A stretch of 12,429 nucleotides of DNA from a bacterium (GTDB lineage Bacteria; Chloroflexota; Dormibacteria; UBA8260; Bog-877), in contig JAJYWM010000063.1 in assembly GCA_021791455.1 (NCBI GenBank), positions 1 through 12,429 of the forward strand. The letters are read 5' to 3'. The notes beneath the pieces are model-generated. The model had not been told where the DNA came from, made no database searches, and saw nothing but the letters and a program-made list of their open reading frames with translations. Made by a program: the position numbers and the translations under genes. Shown piece by piece: positions 1 to 7,116 of the stretch (the stretch's first letter is position 1; the number at the start of each line of letters is the position of its first letter).

Positions 1-2
1 TG

Positions 3-521
3 CCTCTGTGCCGGGCCCGCGACTTCTACCGAGTGCAGGCCACCCAGCTGGCGGTCGTTGTCGCGCTCCTAACCATCGAGGTCGCGGCGATCTTGGTGGC
101 CAGTTCGTCCATCGCGGCGGTGGCGGTGCTCCCCCTGTTCGAAGCCGGATGCGTGGGGGCGGGGGTGCCCCTTGGCCGTCGACAAGTGGAGCGGCGGTGG
201 AGCGCGGCCGCTCCGCTGTCAGCGTGGGATGCGCCTTGCAAGCCACCGGGTGGGCTATGGCGGACAGCAGGACTGGGTGTGGCGTCGGCGGCCGCCGTCC
301 TCATGGTCGCGATGGTGTGGGGGGCGACGTTCTCCGGTTCCTTCTTGATGGGGGTGGCGATCGTGTTCGGAGGGGCGCTCGGCAGTTGGCGCTTTGCGGC
401 AGCTGAGGAGGGGGAGCGCCGGGAGGTGCTGCTCATGCGCTTTGGCCGGGGTGGACTCCGGCGGACCTCGGCGACTTCACTGTGGCTCCGCGGTCGGATT
501 CAGGCCGAGATGCCCTCCTAG
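3..521 (+). CDS. Small membrane protein, 5' end outside the window
   Basis: The frame is open from the window edge to a TAG at 519-521. A GTG at 33 could serve as a start (162 aa) but has no ribosome-binding site before it. The residues encoded upstream of it (ending RDFYR) read as ordinary protein, so the gene probably begins outside the window. Two hydrophobic stretches are visible, at about residues 5-35 and 80-113 counted from the GTG. They are separated by a basic, Trp-containing loop, and the tail is Arg-rich (FGRGGLRRTSATSLWLRGR), which would place it in the cytoplasm. Third codon positions are strongly G/C, supporting real coding. I do not recognise a family. The gene converges on the ATPase operon to its right. 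Confidence 0.6.
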   Translation, partial: PLCRARDFYRVQATQLAVVVALLTIEVAAILVASSSIAAVAVLPLFEAGCVGAGVPLGRRQVERRWSAAAPLSAWDAPCKPPGGLWRTAGLGVASAAAVLMVAMVWGATFSGSFLMGVAIVFGGALGSWRFAAAEEGERREVLLMRFGRGGLRRTSATSLWLRGRIQAEMPS

Positions 522-567
522 CTGACCCGTTCCCTGCTCCGTCCTGGGGCCAGACTTCCAGGCGCCT

Positions 568-585
568 CGTGGAGCGCCCTCCACG
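568..585 (+). terminator. Candidate terminator hairpin
   Basis: A perfect 7-bp stem (CGTGGAG/CTCCACG) with a CGCC loop starts 47 nt after the stop of the small membrane-protein gene. A pyrimidine-rich stretch follows but no T-run, which is common in GC-rich actinobacteria. It could also stop antisense transcripts from the convergent operon. Confidence 0.4.
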
Positions 586-875
586 GCCCTCTTACCTCCA
601 GGTCCAACCGGGATCTTTGGACAGGTCGGGCGTGGCAACACCTCCAGACGCCCGGGAGCGGGTGGACGGTCACCTCGGCGGGTGCAGGATGCCTCCCAAG
701 CGGTGCCTGGTGGGCGAAGGGCTGGAGCTCCATCCCGAATCCGAGCTCGGGAGGCCCGACGACAGCCGGCGCCCCGGATGGGGCCGCAGTCGGGCTGCCC
801 CGACCCTTGGAGCGGACGCAGGACTCCCGTGGCCGTCGCGGGCCACCGAGGCTGGAACAAGTGCTGCGCCCGAAT

Positions 876-893
876 CTCTGGCCAACGGCCGAG
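876..893 (-). terminator. Possible terminator of the ATPase operon
   Basis: A hairpin (CTC-t-GGCC, loop AAC, GGCCGAG) has 7 paired bases and one bulged T. It starts about 32 nt beyond the TAA of the hemerythrin-fused ATPase gene. There is no T-run after it. This is suggestive only. Confidence 0.25.
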
Positions 894-924
894 CAAAGCG
901 CATTCTGCTGGCCAGCGGGTCCGC

Positions 925-3243
925 TTACTCCTCCGCCAGCGACAGGTAGTACTCCTCCTCCTGCTCGGTGTGGAGTCTCAGCACGGCGTACAGCCCGAAG
1001 AGCAACCGGCGGAGCTCCGCCAGGTCGGCCGGGCCGGGAGGGTCAGCCCCGATCTGGTCGAGGAACCGGCCAAGAAGCCGGATCTGGTGGAGTATCTCGC
1101 CATGTGCCCGACTCATCGTCCCGGTGGCGTCCGTTCCGCCCAGCAGGCGATCCAGTAGCGGGTACAGCACCGTCTGCTCGGCCTCCTCGTGGGGCTGGAC
1201 CTCACGGTCAAGCAGGGCCCGCAGTTCACGGACACGGTCAAGGGCATACGCCTGCCCCTGAGTGTCCAGGGCCTCAGCCGCGGCCCGGATGGCCCCAATC
1301 GCTGCATGGATGGCCGGGTGCTGCCCACTGAATTCCTGAATCACCTCGGCGTCACGCGGGGAAAGGGCTCGGTTGCTGGCTCCCGGCCGCAGCGCCCGCA
1401 GCGCATTTAGGATGACGAGGACATCGATCGCCTCTTGGAGCACCGCCCCGGCCAGGGGAGGCAGGTAGCCCGCTCCCGCGACGCCCATGGCCGCCACGGA
1501 CATGGCCATGCCGGCCACCACGCTCTGAACGGCGATGGCCCGGGAGCGGCGGGCCAGCATCATGGCCTCACCCAGCCGGTCCAGGCGGTCCACGGTCAGG
1601 ACCACGTCGGCGGTTTCGGACGAGACACTGGCTCCGCGTGCTCCCATCGCCACTCCGACGTCGGCCTGGGCCAGGGCCGGGGCGTCGTTCACGCCGTCAC
1701 CCACCATCATCACCGGGCCCCGACTGCGCTCGACGCGCACCACCTCCGACTTCTCGGCGGGGGTGCGCTCGGCGAAGATCTCATCCACTCCGACCGCACT
1801 GCCAATTGCCTGGGCGACCTCCTGGCGGTCCCCGGTGACCATCACCACCCTCTCGATCCCGGCCCGCCTGAGGGCCCGCAGCGTCCGGGCCGCGTCCGGC
1901 CGCACCCGGTCGGCGAGGAGTAGGACCCCGGCGGCGTCGGCACCGACCCGCACAAACACCGTGGCGGCCCCGTCCAGTGAGGCGCGGCGTCGCGCGCCAC
2001 GCACCCAGGAAAGGTCCTCGGTGGCTCCGGCGAACGCGGCCCGACCAACAGCCACCGGCATTCCCTCGACGACGCCGTGGATCCCGGAGCCCGCTACCTC
2101 TCGAACCTCGGACGGGACGCTGAGCCTCTGCCCGGCGAGTTGGGCCGCCCTCACGATGGCGCTGGCCAGGACGTGCGACGAGGCCTGGTCCAGCGAGGCT
2201 GCGAGGCGAAGCACCTCAGGGCCGGCCAGCGATCCGGCACTGAGAACGTCAGCCACCTCGGGCTGGCCGATAGTCAGTGTCCCTGTCTTGTCCAGGAGCA
2301 GGACCCGGCAGCGGGCTAGCTTTTCCAATGTTTGGCCGCCCTTCACGACCACGCCGCGGCGGGCGGCGAGCGACAGGCCGGCGACGATGGCCACGGGCGC
2401 CGCCAGGATGAGCGGGCAGGGGGTGGCGACCACGAGCACCGCCACCGCCCGAACCAGCTCCCTGGAGTAGGCCCAGGCTCCCCCGGCGACGAGCAGGGTC
2501 GCGAGAAGGAACCATGCCGCGTAGCGGTCCGCCAGGCGCACGAAGGGGGCCGTGGAGGCCTCGGCCTGCTGAACCAAGCGCACGATCGCCGTGTAGGTGC
2601 TGTCGGTCTCCCGGGCGGTGACCCGCAGGTCGAACGGGTCGCCAGAGTTGACAACTCCGCTGCGAACCTGGTCCCCGGGCGCGTGCTCGACCGGCATCGG
2701 CTCGCCGGTGAGGGCCGATTCGTCCAGTACAGCTGGCTTGCCGGCGACAACTCCATCCACGGGCACCACGTCGCCGGAGCCCACCAGGAGGAGGTCGCCA
2801 ACCGCGACCTGCTGCAGAGCGACCACCTCCACCCCTGCCGCGGTGTATCGCTTGCCTGTCTTGGGAGCACGCTGTACCAGGTAGCGCAGCTCCCGTCGGG
2901 CATTGGCGGCGGCCCAGGACTCGAGCGCGCGCCCGCTGGCCACCATGACGCCAATCACTGCTCCCGCCAAATACTCCCCGACAATGAGCGCCCCGACGAG
3001 GGCCAGCAGGGCGATCACGTCGACCCCCAGCCGAGAGTGGCGCAGGCTGTCGACGACCCACCAGAGACTGGCAGCCATCGCCAGCGCTGTCGTTGCCACC
3101 CAGCTGGCTCCTCCCGGCCGGGGCAGGCCGAGGATGCTCAGCGTCCCGCCAACTGCCAGCCCGGCCAGCGTGGCCGCCAGCAACACCAGTGGCGCGCCGC
3201 GGGCAGCCAGCTCGGCGAGCTGCCTCCTGTCCCTAGCGACCAT
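925..3243 (-). CDS. P1B-5-type heavy-metal ATPase with C-terminal hemerythrin-like domain
   Basis: This is an ATP-driven metal export pump of the inner membrane, 772 aa from the ATG at 3243. Visible motifs in order are: transmembrane segments at about 17-103; TGE (179-181) of the actuator domain; the metal-site motif TPCP (274-277) in a membrane helix; DKTGT (318-322), with Asp318 phosphorylated in the cycle; GDGVND (515-520); and a last helix with QE..D.....NALR (603-616). TPCP is the signature of subgroup P1B-5, whose studied member, Sinorhizobium Nia, is linked to Ni and Fe transport. Residues 640-772 form a hemerythrin-like domain with candidate iron ligands His642/His646, His685/Glu689, His714 and His758/Glu763. 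There is no N-terminal metal-binding domain. The nucleotide-binding HP dipeptide appears as HV (357-358). The ATG lies inside the end of the CtpE-like gene (11-nt overlap), implying translational coupling. A longer frame reaches back to 3348, but those residues are Arg/Pro/Trp-rich and antisense-like. The exact metal is not decidable from sequence. Confidence 0.93.
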   Translation of the reverse strand: MVARDRRQLAELAARGAPLVLLAATLAGLAVGGTLSILGLPRPGGASWVATTALAMAASLWWVVDSLRHSRLGVDVIALLALVGALIVGEYLAGAVIGVMVASGRALESWAAANARRELRYLVQRAPKTGKRYTAAGVEVVALQQVAVGDLLLVGSGDVVPVDGVVAGKPAVLDESALTGEPMPVEHAPGDQVRSGVVNSGDPFDLRVTARETDSTYTAIVRLVQQAEASTAPFVRLADRYAAWFLLATLLVAGGAWAYSRELVRAVAVLVVATPCPLILAAPVAIVAGLSLAARRGVVVKGGQTLEKLARCRVLLLDKTGTLTIGQPEVADVLSAGSLAGPEVLRLAASLDQASSHVLASAIVRAAQLAGQRLSVPSEVREVAGSGIHGVVEGMPVAVGRAAFAGATEDLSWVRGARRRASLDGAATVFVRVGADAAGVLLLADRVRPDAARTLRALRRAGIERVVMVTGDRQEVAQAIGSAVGVDEIFAERTPAEKSEVVRVERSRGPVMMVGDGVNDAPALAQADVGVAMGARGASVSSETADVVLTVDRLDRLGEAMMLARRSRAIAVQSVVAGMAMSVAAMGVAGAGYLPPLAGAVLQEAIDVLVILNALRALRPGASNRALSPRDAEVIQEFSGQHPAIHAAIGAIRAAAEALDTQGQAYALDRVRELRALLDREVQPHEEAEQTVLYPLLDRLLGGTDATGTMSRAHGEILHQIRLLGRFLDQIGADPPGPADLAELRRLLFGLYAVLRLHTEQEEEYYLSLAEE

Positions 3244-5593
3244 GGAAGCGCCCCGCCAGCGCCCCGAGCGCGGACGGCCCCACCCATAGCCAGGCCGCCG
3301 CCATCGCCACCGCGGCGGCGGCCACCGCACAGGTCTCGGCCAGCACATTCGGCGGTGGGAACGAGATGGCGAAGACCGTCCGCGTCTGGGGGAGGGCGAC
3401 CGCGGCGGCTCCCAGTGCCACCATGCTGGCGACCAAGCTGGCCCGTAGCCAGCTCAGCGGGCGACTCAGGTGGGCCAACACCCACATGCCCACCATGAAT
3501 AGTGCCAGGGCGGCCGCCGTCTGCTCCTGGACCGCGGAGGTGTCGGGGTTGGCCCGGGCCAGCTGATAGGCACCGAGCACCGCGCCCCCGGCAGCCAGGC
3601 CGGCGGGAATGGAGAAGGCGAGGACCCGTGATGTGAATCCCGCGCGGGCGCGCGCACCCCGGCGGCCGAGGGCAAGGAAGAACCCGGGAATCCCGATGGT
3701 GAAGGCGCTGACGACGGTCAGCTGGCGCGGGTAGAAGGGGTACGGCACTGCCAGAATGCCGATCGCCAGTGCCAAGATGGCGGCGTACACCGTCTTGGTG
3801 ACCACCACCCCGGCGACGCGCTCCACGTTGTCGATCACCCGACGCCCCTCCGCAACGATCATCGGGACTGCGGCGAAGGAGCTGTCCAGCAGCACCACCT
3901 GCCCCACCGCACGGCTGGCCGGGCTGCCTGACCCCATGGCGATCCCGAGGTCCGCCTGCTTCAGGGCGGCCACATCGTTCACGCCATCGCCGGTCATGGC
4001 CACGACGTGGCCAGCCGCCTGAAGGAGCCCGACCATGGCTCGCTTTTGCTGGGGACCGACCCGCCCGAACACCGACGCCTGGGCCAGCGCTGCGGCCAGA
4101 GCCTCCTGATCGTTCTCGAGTGGGCCGGCGTCCACCCCCCGTTCGCTCTGCGGGATCCCGACTCGACGGGCTACCGCGGCCACCGTGCGCGGGTCGTCGC
4201 CAGAGAACACCTTCACCGCGACTCCCTGGCGGAGCAGATAGCGAACGGTGGGCTCGACCTCGGGCCGCAGCTCCTCTTGGAGGCGAACTACGGCCTCGGG
4301 ACGAAGATCCGGAGGGAGGGATGAGTCCGCCAAGCCATCGGGAGCGGCCGCCAAGAGGACTACCCGCTCCCCGGCGTCGGCGGCGCGGTCCAGGAGGTCC
4401 CCCACGGCACCAGAGCGAAGGCCCGGCCCCAGGAGGGTTTCGGGAGCCCCCAGCACCCAGGCGCCATGGCCGGCGAACTCGGCGGCGCTCCAACGGCGAG
4501 CTGATGAGAAGGGCACTGAGTTCACACACCGCCAGCCGGGAGCGTTTGGGTAGACCCGGGCGAGAGCGGCGAGGGTCGCGTTGGGGCTCGGGTCGGCGGC
4601 CCCCAGGGCGCTCAATACGGGCCCGGGGTCGCGTTGGCCCAGCCGGTCCACCGCGGCGACACGCATAGTCGGTTGGGTAAGGGTCCCCGTTTTGTCAACA
4701 CAGACAACGTCGACGCGGGCCAGCCCCTCGACCGCTGCGAGAGTCTGCACCAGGACCCGGCGGCGGGCCAGTCGGATGGCCCCGAGCGCGAAGGCGATCG
4801 AGGTGAGCAGCACCAGGCCCTCAGGGATCATGGCTCCCACTCCCGCCACCGACCCGCGCAGGGCCGAGTCAACCGGGGCCCCGGAGCGAATCACCTGGGC
4901 GGTGACCAGGAGTACTGCTGCCGGCACCATGACCCAGGTCACCCCGCGAAGAATCTGGTTGGTTCCGGCCTGAAGCTCCGACCTCACCAACTTGAAGGTG
5001 CGGGACTCGCGCTCCAGCCGCCGAGCGTAGGCGGCCTCCCCGATCGCGTCCGCCCTGACGACCCCGGATCCGGCGACGACGAAGGAGCCGGAGAGGACGT
5101 GGGCGCCGACCACCCGGTCCGCCGGCTCAGACTCGCCGGTGATCAGCGACTCATCCACCTGAAGTCCATGCCCCACCACCACCGTTCCATCGGCGATGAG
5201 CTGATCTCCGGGGCGAAGCTCAATCATGTCACCCGCAACCACCGACTCCACGGGGAGTTCGAGCACCTTCCCATCCCGTTGGACGCGAGCTCGAGGGGCG
5301 GTTACCACGGCGAGTCGGGCCAGGGCGCGCCGCGCCCGCAGCTCTTGAAGGACACCAATTGCGGTATTGACCGCCGGCACCACGGCGAACAGGCCGTCTT
5401 GAGGTGGACCGACCGCGGCCACCACCAGCAGGAGTCCGGCCAGGATCGCGTTGAACCGGGTGAACACGTTGGCGCGGAGGATGTCGGCAATCCCCCGTGT
5501 CCGCGAGGGGGGAGGTGGAGTCGGTTGAGGCTCGCGGTGGACCTCTCCCGGCTGCCACCCCCGGACCAACGGCGGACGCCAGCGCGCCGGCAC
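3233..5593 (-). CDS. ctpE: CtpE-like cation-transporting P-type ATPase
   Basis: This 786-aa membrane pump is close in length and motif layout to mycobacterial CtpE, which has been linked to calcium uptake. Landmarks are: RANVFTRFNAIL (40-51) opening the first membrane helix, a CtpE hallmark; TGES (152-155); the ion-site helix motif PEGL (257-260); DKTGT (300-304) with Asp300 as phospho-acceptor; GDGVND (535-540); and a C-terminal block of several membrane segments (about 598-775). There is no CPC-type heavy-metal motif, so it is not a P1B pump. The start is a GTG at 5593, 12 nt after the stop of the upstream small gene, with no strong ribosome-binding site. The N-terminal segment (residues 1-33) is Pro-rich and appears shorter than the usual GLT..EV..R...G..N motif of the family. 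Its stop codon lies inside the start of the hemerythrin-fused ATPase gene, so the two pumps are made together. The substrate (Ca or another divalent cation) is inferred from family. Confidence 0.92.
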   Translation of the reverse strand: MPARWRPPLVRGWQPGEVHREPQPTPPPPSRTRGIADILRANVFTRFNAILAGLLLVVAAVGPPQDGLFAVVPAVNTAIGVLQELRARRALARLAVVTAPRARVQRDGKVLELPVESVVAGDMIELRPGDQLIADGTVVVGHGLQVDESLITGESEPADRVVGAHVLSGSFVVAGSGVVRADAIGEAAYARRLERESRTFKLVRSELQAGTNQILRGVTWVMVPAAVLLVTAQVIRSGAPVDSALRGSVAGVGAMIPEGLVLLTSIAFALGAIRLARRRVLVQTLAAVEGLARVDVVCVDKTGTLTQPTMRVAAVDRLGQRDPGPVLSALGAADPSPNATLAALARVYPNAPGWRCVNSVPFSSARRWSAAEFAGHGAWVLGAPETLLGPGLRSGAVGDLLDRAADAGERVVLLAAAPDGLADSSLPPDLRPEAVVRLQEELRPEVEPTVRYLLRQGVAVKVFSGDDPRTVAAVARRVGIPQSERGVDAGPLENDQEALAAALAQASVFGRVGPQQKRAMVGLLQAAGHVVAMTGDGVNDVAALKQADLGIAMGSGSPASRAVGQVVLLDSSFAAVPMIVAEGRRVIDNVERVAGVVVTKTVYAAILALAIGILAVPYPFYPRQLTVVSAFTIGIPGFFLALGRRGARARAGFTSRVLAFSIPAGLAAGGAVLGAYQLARANPDTSAVQEQTAAALALFMVGMWVLAHLSRPLSWLRASLVASMVALGAAAVALPQTRTVFAISFPPPNVLAETCAVAAAAVAMAAAWLWVGPSALGALAGRFHGR

Positions 5594-5605
5594 CGGGCGG
5601 CTGAC

Positions 5606-5872
5606 CTATTGCCTAGCGGGACCGATAGGGCTAGTCGCTGCGCCTTTTGAGGCGGACGGAGCTGTGGCCACACGCCCCCAGCGGAAGTAGGCGAGGGGGC
5701 CAAGGTAGTTCACCCCGATCAGGACGGCCCACCGCCACTTGGCGCCGCGTACCCTGTCCGGGCTGCGGCGTGCCAGGTCAGCCCAGGCCGATGCGGCAAG
5801 TCCCAGCTGGATTGAGGCCGCGATGATGGTGCCGGCCCGCCGCCGTCGAGTCTGCTCTTTCCAGCCACGCAT
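5606..5872 (-). CDS. Small PLDc_N-type membrane protein
   Basis: The protein has 88 aa. A basic N-terminus (EQTRRRRAG) precedes a hydrophobic helix at about 14-33. After a short basic loop, a second segment (about 47-66) ends in NYLGPLAYFRWGR. That G-P-x-x-Y-F-x-x-GR ending is typical of the short PLDc_N (phospholipase D nuclease N-terminal-like) proteins found alone in actinobacteria. These carry no catalytic HKD motif, so no enzyme activity is expected. The tail (70-88) is Ala/Ser/Pro-rich and probably disordered. The ATG at 5872 has a good ribosome-binding site (GAGGAG, about 7 nt away). The gene lies 12 nt before the CtpE-like gene, so the two are co-transcribed. Its role is unknown; a small partner or accessory subunit of the adjacent pump is one possibility suggested only by position. 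Confidence 0.8.
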   Translation of the reverse strand: MRGWKEQTRRRRAGTIIAASIQLGLAASAWADLARRSPDRVRGAKWRWAVLIGVNYLGPLAYFRWGRVATAPSASKGAATSPIGPARQ

Positions 5873-6044
5873 GGTTCATCTCCTCGTGACGTGCGGTTTC
5901 GGCAGTCGCATGCTTCCAACTGCGGAACCAGCGATGGTGTGGTTCTCTCCTTCGTGGACCACCCGGGCGGGGACTGCCGGGGAACTTCGATGCGGATCGC
6001 GAGCACCGAGGGCGGACGACGGCGGCCGGGGACGGATCGGCACT

Positions 6045-6767
6045 TCAGCGGGGTGTCCCGCTTACGCGCCTGGCAGGGTCGTCTGCCGCATCCGCGGTGG
6101 CAGGAGACTCGGCCCCACCGCAGTCGAGTCGGAATGGTGGGTACCGGTCGGTCATGAGAGCCGTGTAGGCCAGTACCCGATAGCACCAGCGGTCTAGCCC
6201 CACCGTGAGCTCGAAAAGCGAACGTGGATAGGTGCCGGTGAATAGCAGAGCCACTGCTGCGAACACGACCAACAGGGCGATGAGGCCGCTGCCGGTGAAG
6301 AAGTGTCCGGGCCATCCCAGAACCAATCCGAAGCCCCCCGTCAGCAACATCACGATCAAGTACTGAGGGACGGCCAGCAGCCACCACTTGATCAGGACCA
6401 GACCTCGTGAGAGGTGGTCCGGGTACGCGACGTCGAAGTCGGCCGGGTAAGTTGGGTCCGAGCGCAGGCTGAACGGTGGGTAGTGATCTGTCCCCAGTGC
6501 CGCATAGCCGTAGAAGGCCACCCGCCACGTCCACCGCATCACCCCGACGTTGAATTCGAAAATTCGCCTTGGGTACCGGCCGGTGAGAAGTATGACCACC
6601 CCGGCGACCGGGGTGAGAGCCCCCACCGCTAGCCAGAGGGCGGACAGTATGATCACATGAGGGACCGCGAGCAGCCACTTCAGCAGCCACAGCCAGCGGC
6701 TCAGCTCCGGGTCCAGGCTGCCTGTGAGTGAGGTCGGGTAGGAAGTCGCGGCGACCTGACTGTCCAT
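6045..6767 (-). CDS. Membrane protein with two DUF4389 repeats
   Basis: The 240-aa protein is built from two copies of the DUF4389 unit, at about residues 19-101 and 114-213. Each copy has an L-SR/WLWLLKWLLAVPH-type opening (24-37; again GLVLIKWWLLAVPQ at 122-135). A second hydrophobic segment follows, then the motif TGRYPR/TGTYPR (62-67; 177-182), a block like (I/L)FEFNVGVMRW and TDxYPPF (93-99; 206-212). Four membrane segments are expected. The function of DUF4389 proteins is unknown. The ATG at 6767 is preceded by GAGGGAG at a suitable distance. The gene heads a minus-strand run but is separated from the next gene by 172 nt, so the downstream genes may also have their own promoter. The C-terminal 25 residues are polar and poorly conserved-looking. 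Confidence 0.88.
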   Translation of the reverse strand: MDSQVAATSYPTSLTGSLDPELSRWLWLLKWLLAVPHVIILSALWLAVGALTPVAGVVILLTGRYPRRIFEFNVGVMRWTWRVAFYGYAALGTDHYPPFSLRSDPTYPADFDVAYPDHLSRGLVLIKWWLLAVPQYLIVMLLTGGFGLVLGWPGHFFTGSGLIALLVVFAAVALLFTGTYPRSLFELTVGLDRWCYRVLAYTALMTDRYPPFRLDCGGAESPATADAADDPARRVSGTPR

Positions 6768-7116
6768 CGCGGGCTCCCTCGGGCGGAACCAGTGGCCGAC
6801 CGCCCCGGCGGCACCTCCCGGCAGTGACCGGGCCTATGACCTAGCCTGGCCCCGAAGGCTCTTCCGGGCCACCTGGAAAGCGCTCAGGGGCCGCTGGGTG
6901 AATCTACCCGCTCCGAGGAACACCGCCCAGAGCGGCGACCTCAGCTTGAGCTTGGAAGCCGCTGGGCTGGTCGCCGTGGCGGTACAAAGCAGGCCCTAAC
7001 GCGGATGGGTGGGATCCGCCGCCACCCCCCGGGGAAGCACGCTGGCCGGGATGTCATCTCTGGCCGACAGTGGGAGGGTGAGGTTCCGCTGCTGGTGGGA
7101 GTCTGAGGGGTGGAGC
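6768..7116. promoter_or_regulatory. Divergent intergenic region, probable promoters for both sides
   Basis: The 349 nt separate the DUF4389 gene (minus) from the lipoprotein gene (plus), so promoters for both should lie here. I could not assign confident -35/-10 pairs on either strand. An imperfect palindrome occurs at 6830-6852, with outer arms GGGCC and GGCCC around an inner GGCCTA-tgac-CTAGCC. It is a candidate operator, nothing firmer. The lipoprotein frame stays open back to a GTG at 7009, so part of this stretch could be coding if that start is used. Confidence 0.4.

Larger units (their letters stand above)
522..924. other. Convergent intergenic region, no supported gene
   Basis: The region lies between the 3' ends of two convergent genes. 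Several open frames cross it on both strands, but their translations are Pro/Arg/Gly/Ser-rich, resemble no family I know and lack ribosome-binding sites. I see only the two terminator-like hairpins listed separately. Confidence 0.55.

Noticed and set aside
1535..2470. Plus-strand open frame (311 codons) antisense to the P1B-5 pump
   Set aside because: Ser/Thr/Arg-rich antisense reading of a gene with intact motifs; no ribosome-binding site.
3138..4529. Long minus-strand open frame (463 codons) inside the two ATPase genes
   Set aside because: It is the out-of-frame shadow of both pump genes: Arg/Gly/Pro-rich with no family motif, while the overlapped frames carry complete ATPase signatures.
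4634..5650. Long plus-strand open frame (338 codons) antisense to the CtpE-like gene
   Set aside because: GC-rich codon bias on the real strand opens antisense frames; the translation is His/Gln/Arg-rich and matches nothing.
5719..6690. Minus-strand open frame (323 codons) covering the DUF4389 gene
   Set aside because: It overlaps a clear double-DUF4389 protein in another frame and has no recognisable content itself.
6830..6852. DosR-type hypoxia box
   Set aside because: The palindrome lacks the GGGACT..AGTCCC core and no DosR-like regulator is in the window.
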